Shown here: piece after piece, positions 57,947 through 64,000 of the stretch | How the letters are laid out: every line of letters starts with the position of its first letter | Position numbering within the stretch: the stretch's first letter is position 1 | NCBI GenBank assembly: GCA_965223835.1 | Contig: CBDCXQ010000001.1 | Span: forward strand, 1,116,001-1,180,000 | Source: CAVYXZ01 sp965223835 | GTDB lineage: Bacteria > Chloroflexota > Anaerolineae > Aggregatilineales > Phototrophicaceae | Direction: 5' to 3' | DNA length: 64,000 bases | Position numbers and translations under genes: made by a program | Notes under the pieces: generated by a model | The model's database searches: none | Told to the model about the DNA's origin: nothing | The model's input: only the letters and a program-made list of their open reading frames with translations

Positions 57947-59902
57947 TTAGCGGCGCAAGCCCTGCGGCAATTGCTCACCGGCTTTGCGATATTCACCCTC
58001 CAGACCACTGAGGATGTCGGCATAGGTGATTGGTTGACCGGCGGACCGACTGAGGACGGCAGCAGTCAGAACCGCGTTGCGGATGTGTCCTCCAGTCACA
58101 TTGGCGTTGGCAGCGAGTTGGTTGAGTTCGCGGCGACTGACATCGTGATCGGTGCCCAGGTGCCCTAACCACAGGCGTAAGCGTTCCGGCGGCTGGGGCA
58201 GTGGGAATTCAACGATCATGTCAAGGCGGCGGGTAAAGGCGCTGTCCAGACGATTACGATTATTGGCGGTGAGTAATGCAATGCCGTCGAATGTTTCCAG
58301 GCGTTGTAGTAGATAATTGGTCTGTGCATTCGCGAAGCGGTCATTTGCCTCTTTCACTTCGGTGCGCTTGCCAAACATTGAATCGGCCTCATCAAATAGC
58401 AGAAGCACCTCTGCCTGTTCCGCCCGCGCCAGCAATTGCGCCAGATTTTTCTCCGTCTCGCCGATGTATTTGCTGGTGATCGCCGCCAGATCAACCCGAT
58501 AGAGCGGGAGTCCCAACCGCGATGCTAGCCAGGCCGCCGCCAGTGTTTTGCCGGTACCTGATGGGCCAGAAAGCAGCGCCCGCACGCCAGGATGATAGCG
58601 AGTCGTCGCCGAGATGCCCAGATTATCCACCAACTGATCGCGCTCACGGCAGCGCAGATAAAGCAAATCAAGCTGATCGGCCACCCGATCGGACACGATC
58701 AACGCTTCATCTGGCACTTCAGCCCGTAGTGGTTGGGCCAATGCATCCAATCCCAACCCCTCCCCTTCGCGGGCGGCCCGCAGCACGTCCTGACGCGTCG
58801 GGGCGGGATGTTGCTCAAGTTGACCGTAGTGGGCGGCCAATCGGCCAAGCTGGGCAATCCGCCCGCTATTATGACGGTGCTGTTGCGCGAGTTCGGCGGG
58901 CAAGGGGTCATCGGGCGCATCCAGGGCCAACCGCCACAGGGCTTCGCGTTCCGCGCGGGGTGGCACTGGCAACGACCAGTTGATGAGTGCTCGCGCTTGT
59001 TGGGCATCTTCCAGGCTGCCATCGGGACCGGTTACAACAACCAGTGGTCCGGCATAATAGGGAATAGTTGGCAGCGCTTGGCGTTCACCCGGCGCGAGAT
59101 CAAGTAACAGCACCGGCAGCCGTCCTTGCAGCAGCATCCACGTCGCTAATCCTTCGAAAGCATCTTGTTTGTCGATAAAGACTGGTCGAAAGCCCAGATT
59201 ACTGGCGACCAGGTTGGCGACTGCCCGGCCTTCGGCAGGCATGCCGGTACGAATAATCAGGGTGTGCCCGTCGAACAGAGCATTGGCCTGCTGCTGGGCC
59301 GTCTGCTTCATCGAGTCAGGTAGCGGAATGTTGGGGATACTGTTGGTCGTTCCCGGCCATTCGGAATAATAATTGTTGAGGGCGAGACGAATCGGCTCTG
59401 GGATGGTCAGGGCACGTTCGATGAGGGGTAGCGATTCCACGCCCAATGGTTTCAACACACCGCTGCGCAATGCATGGCCCATCACCAGGGTATCCAGCGC
59501 GTTGACATCGGGTGGCATGATGGCTTGCAGGGCATGGGCCAACAGGCCAAAAGTGGGGCGGGTTGTTGTGCCCGGTGATTGTAGATAGGCAATCGCCCGG
59601 CTAATGAGTAGATTCTCTTCAACGGCTTGCACCAGTGCGACCGCCAGTATTTCTGCCAGCGTGTAACCATAATGACGGGTGAGCGTGAGCAGTGGCGCGT
59701 CATCGGCTTCCGGCGTTGCCAGATACTGGTCGATGGCGCTGTGAAGATCACCGGTTTGCTGCAACACCAGCGTGTGATAGTGGTGCAGCAGTTGTTCTTC
59801 GGTCGACAAACTGGCACCCGGTTTGACGCTGGCAGCAACGACGGCTAACGCCAGATGCCGCAATGTGATTTGCTCAGTGGCGATCATTTCAGGTGCGTTC
59901 AT
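57947..59902 (-). CDS. eCIS-associated AAA+ ATPase (Afp15/PVC15-like)
   Basis: A 651-residue protein with one C-terminal AAA+ module. Walker A is LSGPSGTGKTLAAAWL (near residue 446), Walker B is EVLLLFDEADSMFGKR (near 500), sensor 1 is ALLTANNRNRLD and the arginine finger region is SAFTRRLDMIVEFP. The SKYIGETEKNLAQLLARAE segment links to ClpX/FtsH-like pore loops. The first 400 residues are helical and specific to the eCIS group. In Afp/PVC particles this ATPase helps assembly of the tail. It overlaps the upstream gene by four bases (ATGA) and ends 12 bases before the DUF4157 gene. Confidence 0.92.
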   Translation of the reverse strand: MNAPEMIATEQITLRHLALAVVAASVKPGASLSTEEQLLHHYHTLVLQQTGDLHSAIDQYLATPEADDAPLLTLTRHYGYTLAEILAVALVQAVEENLLISRAIAYLQSPGTTTRPTFGLLAHALQAIMPPDVNALDTLVMGHALRSGVLKPLGVESLPLIERALTIPEPIRLALNNYYSEWPGTTNSIPNIPLPDSMKQTAQQQANALFDGHTLIIRTGMPAEGRAVANLVASNLGFRPVFIDKQDAFEGLATWMLLQGRLPVLLLDLAPGERQALPTIPYYAGPLVVVTGPDGSLEDAQQARALINWSLPVPPRAEREALWRLALDAPDDPLPAELAQQHRHNSGRIAQLGRLAAHYGQLEQHPAPTRQDVLRAAREGEGLGLDALAQPLRAEVPDEALIVSDRVADQLDLLYLRCRERDQLVDNLGISATTRYHPGVRALLSGPSGTGKTLAAAWLASRLGLPLYRVDLAAITSKYIGETEKNLAQLLARAEQAEVLLLFDEADSMFGKRTEVKEANDRFANAQTNYLLQRLETFDGIALLTANNRNRLDSAFTRRLDMIVEFPLPQPPERLRLWLGHLGTDHDVSRRELNQLAANANVTGGHIRNAVLTAAVLSRSAGQPITYADILSGLEGEYRKAGEQLPQGLRR

Positions 59903-61500
59903 AGGCCATTTTCATAATAAAATTTCACGACTTTACCCAGCCAGGGAATCCAGCCCGGATCAAAATCCAGCCCGGCGCGGCGCACTGCGATGTCAACCTG
60001 CTCATGGGTGAAAATAATGTCCAAATGGGTGCGTGTTGCCATGATCTGAGCCGGTCGGTTGATTAGACTGTCCAGCGGCATCTCAAGGTATTGTGAACAC
60101 CAACGTTCAACTGCAATCGCCCAGGCCATTGGCACTGTTGGCGGGTGAAACGTCGCATCATAGACTGCTGCTGGCATTGTGCCGGACCAGACTGCCAGCG
60201 GTAAGCCAGCCGCATCAAGCCGTGCGGACCAGGTGCCATTGGTCATAACCTGTGAGTTTTCAGCGGTCATTTCTGCCCAACGGTCCGGCACGCTAAAGGC
60301 TTGCACCGGGAAGGGGCGTGCGCCCAGATCGGCGGTCAGCACCGCCAGTGCCGGATCAGTCAACGGTAATTCGAGACGAAGGGCGATCGCTCGGAAGATG
60401 TGACCGACCAATTGTTGCTCGGCCCATTCGGGATTGTTCGCCAGCGTAACACCGATACCTAAGTAATCCAGAATCTTGATACAGTAGAACAACCCCGCCA
60501 GCGTGGTGGTGTAAGCCGTGCCCGGTTGAATGGAGAACCCTGGGTCGGCACCGGGCACCGGTTTGTCTGAAGCGCCTTCTTCCGGTGTCGTAATTTCGGG
60601 TTCCGGCGGTTGTGATACCGTGTGCATCGCAGTGTTGCTGTCAGCCAGAGTAGCTTGAGCTAGTGCTCCTGACGTTGCATCCTTTGTGCCAGATAGCGGT
60701 GATTGATTGGCCCACTCAATGACGGCCTCAGCACGCACCGAAATAAAAGCTGGCGGAAGTGCAGGCAGGGTGTGTTCAAGCGCGATCCGTGTCAGCCAGT
60801 GGCTACGAGCGTCAGTTGGTCCCCAGTGCCGTATCCAATCACGCAGGATTGGCTCCCAGCGGGCGAGTTTCAGGACCAGATGGGCAGGTATGGTGCTTGT
60901 CGGTTGTGAATCCGGTGTCGTAGGCACTGACCACTCAAAAATGTGGAGTAGCCGGGCACCATCGGCTGGCGAAAGTGATTGGAGTATCGGGTGGAGCAGA
61001 TTGTTATTGTGGAGTAAAGCCAACCAGTTAACAACCACGGCCCCCTGATGCGTTTTTTTTGAAGGTAGGTTTTGGATGACCGCGTTAAAGAGCCGGGGTA
61101 AGTTGCGGGCTTTTGGTTCCCAGCCCGGTAAGATGCGCGGCCAGAACCAGTCGTTTGCTGACTGTGCACCAGCAACGCGCTGGGCCAGCAACAATAACCC
61201 TTCAACTTCGTCGTGATAATAAACAGCGTTCGCCTGGGGTGCTAAGGGCGCAGCAATATGAACGGCGTTGTTTACCACTTCGCGCATTCGCTGTTCAATC
61301 AGCAAGGCCAGTGGCAGCGAATTGCTGTGCAGATCAACGGCTCCGAGTGGCAGTGACTTGACTAACAGCACCCGTCCCGGCACCGTGGGCATTGAGGCCG
61401 TGCGCAGGGCGTCCTCCAGGAGTGTCGCCCCGCGATTAATGACCGTCGTTGATGGGCCGCGCAGCCGTAAGTGGTGAATGTGCCGGTCAGCTAAAACCAT
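59899..61500 (-). CDS. eCIS-associated protein, tape-measure-like
   Basis: A 533-residue protein. The N-terminus DRHIHHLRLRGPSTTVINRG and a following charged helix resemble the opening of Afp14/PVC14-type contractile injection tape-measure proteins, which begin with a His-Ile-x-x-Leu-x-Leu strand. The rest is helical, with DWFWPRILPGWEP and a C-terminal half full of aromatic residues. The similarity is loose, and its place just before the ATPase gene supports it more than motifs do. The start overlaps the end of the upstream gene by ten bases. Confidence 0.6.
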   Translation of the reverse strand: MVLADRHIHHLRLRGPSTTVINRGATLLEDALRTASMPTVPGRVLLVKSLPLGAVDLHSNSLPLALLIEQRMREVVNNAVHIAAPLAPQANAVYYHDEVEGLLLLAQRVAGAQSANDWFWPRILPGWEPKARNLPRLFNAVIQNLPSKKTHQGAVVVNWLALLHNNNLLHPILQSLSPADGARLLHIFEWSVPTTPDSQPTSTIPAHLVLKLARWEPILRDWIRHWGPTDARSHWLTRIALEHTLPALPPAFISVRAEAVIEWANQSPLSGTKDATSGALAQATLADSNTAMHTVSQPPEPEITTPEEGASDKPVPGADPGFSIQPGTAYTTTLAGLFYCIKILDYLGIGVTLANNPEWAEQQLVGHIFRAIALRLELPLTDPALAVLTADLGARPFPVQAFSVPDRWAEMTAENSQVMTNGTWSARLDAAGLPLAVWSGTMPAAVYDATFHPPTVPMAWAIAVERWCSQYLEMPLDSLINRPAQIMATRTHLDIIFTHEQVDIAVRRAGLDFDPGWIPWLGKVVKFYYENGL

Positions 61501-64000
61501 GTCGTATACTGCAAATTCACATCTTGTTGGAGGATACCCTGTGTCGCCGTGAACTGCACCTGGGTTGTGTCTATCCCCAGATCAACCGTTGCATTCTGGG
61601 TCTCGGTGATCGTTGCCGCGACGCCCGCCGCGTCCATATCCTGTACAATCGCGCGCGCCGCGAGTTGATTGCCCTGATAAAACATCACCGGCATGCCAAC
61701 GAACACCTTGCTGATGTCTGCGTCCAGTTTGATGCTGCTGCCAGGGCGTATGGTGACTGGTTTGCGCAGTTTGCCAGCGATGAGTTGATCGACCGGTGCT
61801 TCACTGGCAAGCAGTAACGAAACCCGTACCAGATCATTGATGATGTTGACGGCATCGCCATAGCGGGCATTCACGCGACCAAACAACCAGTCGACCAGCC
61901 CTTGCATTTCACGCCGCTCGATGTAGTCGATTTCATCCCAACGTGGCAGGCTGCTGAGATTGCGCAGATTGACCGGCGCATCGAACTGGCTGATGTCATC
62001 GGCCCATTCCAAGCGGAGTACCGGCAGGATTCCGCTAAAACTATCGTGCAAACAGGCCGCGACCCGCGCGATATTATCGAGTTCCTGGGTCATTAAATTA
62101 TCAACATCGCTCTTGCCATGCCGACTGTTGATAAAGTCCCCCAGCGATAAGCGATCAAGCGTCAGATCGCGCAGTTGTTGCCAACTCGTAGTTGGTTGGA
62201 TGCTGGCTGCCACATTGGCGACCTGCGCCCGATACTGCGTGACGACCTGTTGTTGGGTTGCGAACAGAGTATTAATCGACTGGCCGAAACGCGTGTTGCT
62301 GATGACTGGTGCTGCGGCAACCGGCGTGGCCTGTGCTCGAACGAGGGCCGTATCAACCACATCATAGAAATAACGCGGTTGGTCCAGGCGGTCAATGATT
62401 GCGGGCAGGTGGGTGAAGAAGCGCACCGGGACATCGCGCAAGAGTTCGACAACCGCCCGAATCTCTTTGGGCACCAGGACGCGCTGGCGCAAGCAAGCGG
62501 GGACCGGCGCTTCGAGAATGCCGGGAACGAGTGCCCGCACCGGTGTTTCCTGCAGCGTGTCGGCTACGCGGGGCCGCTGGTAAGCGATAAAGGGTACATT
62601 TTCGGCGATGACCTGCAAACGCCGTTCGTTGATCTCGTCCAGCCGTTCCTGTTCTTCGGCGCGGAGTGCTCGTGCCACTGCCACATCGTGGCGGGCTTCC
62701 GCCAGGGAACGCCCAATCACATTCAGCCGATTCAGCACCAGTTTTTCGACTCGCCGCAATTCAGTGAGCGTTTGCTGGCAGCGCGCTAAGGCCGCCTTGT
62801 AGATATATACTCGACCTTCGATAATCCGCAGCGTTGCCACCGCGTTATCAACCAGATCAACGACATTCGAAAAATGACCGGCCTCATCCTCGACCACTGG
62901 CTGCAGATTATCGGTCAGACTGCCCAGGTTTTCGGGTTGAAGGAAATCCACGATGCTGGTCCCCAGACCACGCACGAAGTTGCCCGCCGCGTCATTGCCC
63001 CAGGCACCCGGCACTTCAACACCTTCCAATGTGATGTCGAGATTGGCAAAGTCACTATAAATATCCTGTTTGCTGCGGGCGCTGAAGTCTTTAGCTTCGG
63101 GCGCTTTAGGGATTTCCATCCGTTCGGCAATGGTTGTCGTGCGTACCACCGGGTTGCCGACAATCGGTGCCGAATCTTCGATGTCAATTGGCGAGTAAAC
63201 GGTGCCGCCGACAAATGCCGATTCGGTTGATTTGCGGATGATCTCGGCAGCCGTTGAATCATCAAAGTCAAAAATCAAACCCGTATCTCTGGGGATGACT
63301 GATACATCGCTCCCGATCTCGACAATAGGTCCAGAGGTAGCGGGCACACCAAAGCCGGGAGTGGTGGTTCGAGCACCGGTTCCGCCCAACAATATGTTTT
63401 CCTGGGTGCCGCCGCCCACCCTGCCGAAGCCACCGCCGATGAAGGGTGAGCCGAGGTCAAGCGTGTTCAGCGCAAAGCTGTTGAAGGAACGTACATCACC
63501 AGTTGCCGCCGGGCTATCGCTCGGTGGTGGCGCGGCTGTCTGTGATCGCAGGGCTGTGTTTTGTAACTCATTATAAAACTTGTTGATCTGTTCCCGGCTG
63601 GCAGCAGCGGTGTCCGCTTTGGCAATTTCGGCTAATGCCGGTGAGATCGCCAACTGCGTCCCCGCCGTGTTGCCCTGCATGATCTGGCGTACCCGATAAA
63701 TATCGGTATGCACGCGCAAAAAGCCGATATTGATCTTGTCGTCGGCCCGGTTGATCTTGTCCTTGAGATAGTCGATATAGCCTTCCAGGCCGCGTTCATC
63801 CAGCGGTGCAACATCATCAACCGCCCCTGGCGCATCGGGATCAGTAGGCCGCAGGCGCGTCCCATCGAGATAGGTGCGCAGATCGGTGAGTTCCGCCGGT
63901 TCGAGTACCGCATCATCACCAACCAGCGCCGTGGTAAAGTCATCTTCCAGTGGGGCCAGCAGGTTGTTCTGGGCGACCCATTGCCAAGTGTCAATCAGGC
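61491..64000 (-). CDS. large eCIS-region protein, N-terminus outside the window
   Basis: The frame is open to the right edge, so at least 835 residues are present and the start lies beyond 64000. I do not recognise the family. The visible first part reads QWVAQNNLLAPLEDDF and YIDYLKDKINRADDKINIGF, then a Gly/Pro-rich disordered region. A coiled coil lies near ELRRVEKLVLNRLNVIGRSL, followed by a mixed region and a beta-rich tail (VGMPVMFYQGNQLAARAIVQ). No signal peptide or metal motif is seen. Translation is linked to the tape-measure-like gene by a 10-base overlap. It may be a baseplate, tail-fibre or chaperone component. Apparent internal starts such as TTG 63719 are probably not real. Confidence 0.6.
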   Translation of the reverse strand, partial: LIDTWQWVAQNNLLAPLEDDFTTALVGDDAVLEPAELTDLRTYLDGTRLRPTDPDAPGAVDDVAPLDERGLEGYIDYLKDKINRADDKINIGFLRVHTDIYRVRQIMQGNTAGTQLAISPALAEIAKADTAAASREQINKFYNELQNTALRSQTAAPPPSDSPAATGDVRSFNSFALNTLDLGSPFIGGGFGRVGGGTQENILLGGTGARTTTPGFGVPATSGPIVEIGSDVSVIPRDTGLIFDFDDSTAAEIIRKSTESAFVGGTVYSPIDIEDSAPIVGNPVVRTTTIAERMEIPKAPEAKDFSARSKQDIYSDFANLDITLEGVEVPGAWGNDAAGNFVRGLGTSIVDFLQPENLGSLTDNLQPVVEDEAGHFSNVVDLVDNAVATLRIIEGRVYIYKAALARCQQTLTELRRVEKLVLNRLNVIGRSLAEARHDVAVARALRAEEQERLDEINERRLQVIAENVPFIAYQRPRVADTLQETPVRALVPGILEAPVPACLRQRVLVPKEIRAVVELLRDVPVRFFTHLPAIIDRLDQPRYFYDVVDTALVRAQATPVAAAPVISNTRFGQSINTLFATQQQVVTQYRAQVANVAASIQPTTSWQQLRDLTLDRLSLGDFINSRHGKSDVDNLMTQELDNIARVAACLHDSFSGILPVLRLEWADDISQFDAPVNLRNLSSLPRWDEIDYIERREMQGLVDWLFGRVNARYGDAVNIINDLVRVSLLLASEAPVDQLIAGKLRKPVTIRPGSSIKLDADISKVFVGMPVMFYQGNQLAARAIVQDMDAAGVAATITETQNATVDLGIDTTQVQFTATQGILQQDVNLQYTTWF

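Noticed and set aside
63632..63994. A 120-codon minus-strand frame at the right edge
   Set aside because: It lies in another frame of the large eCIS protein, whose own frame stays open to base 64000 with plausible protein sequence.
1..64000. CRISPR arrays, rRNA genes, intact insertion sequences or prophage
   Set aside because: No run of regularly spaced direct repeats, rRNA sequence, or active transposase or integrase was seen; the only transposase-like fold (4612-4953) lacks catalytic residues.

Overview
The window is a chromosomal segment of about 55-60% G+C that reads as a bacterium of the phylum Chloroflexota, probably Anaerolineae-like. This assignment comes from gene style (long Pro/Thr-linker lipoproteins with SH3 or LysM domains, Uma2-type nuclease, Mre plus Min shape/division genes, a DUF4157 contractile-injection module, sugar ABC transporters without their own ATPase) and not from a marker-gene comparison. 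Coding density is high. No gene-free stretch exceeds 300 bases; the longest are 41683-41942 and 19509-19699, where I see only AT-rich promoter-like sequence.

Layout. 1-4953: the end of a V4R-like protein, an Ig/SH3/CARDB lipoprotein, and a very large acidic protein joining a degenerate receiver domain, a Roadblock-like domain and a C-terminal domain that looks like a dead IS200-type transposase. 5063-8788: a B12-type radical SAM enzyme, a small membrane protein, a methyltransferase carrying an in-frame palindromic insertion, and a flippase. 8864-21130 (minus strand): a second methyltransferase, an AT-rich foreign-looking ATPase, a phosphohexomutase, an unknown protein with an esterase, Uma2, a Clp-type ATPase with a dead first AAA module, a GH3 glycosidase, a frameshifted response regulator and tilS. 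21234-31775 (plus strand): mreB-mreC-mreD-mrdA, a membrane protein, minC-minD-minE, rodA and gltX, i.e. cell elongation, division-site placement and glutamate/glutamine tRNA charging in one run, followed by two tRNA-Gln genes with their own promoters and terminators.

32181-44627: small membrane proteins, a methyltransferase, a SPASM-type radical SAM protein, an AlbA/ATPase-type regulator, two sensor kinases, rplS, a LysM lipoprotein, uppP, crcB and an MFS exporter. 44663-53331: two divergent transcription units. Leftward is a tightly coupled five-gene operon (two unknown proteins, a D-2-hydroxyacid dehydrogenase, a small-molecule kinase and an enolase paralogue with changed active-site residues). 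Rightward are two ABC permeases and a solute-binding protein. Together they look like uptake and breakdown of an unidentified sugar or sugar acid.

53420-64000 (minus strand): the distal end of an extracellular contractile injection system (eCIS) operon: a large partial protein, a tape-measure-like protein, the eCIS AAA+ ATPase and a 1504-residue DUF4157 protein whose C-terminus resembles an HNH nuclease, a good candidate for a cargo/effector. Sheath, tube and baseplate genes would be expected beyond the right edge.

Across the window, promoters recur as an extended -10 of the form TGC-TA(A/G/T)AAT, and at least two genes appear to be transcribed as leaderless mRNAs.
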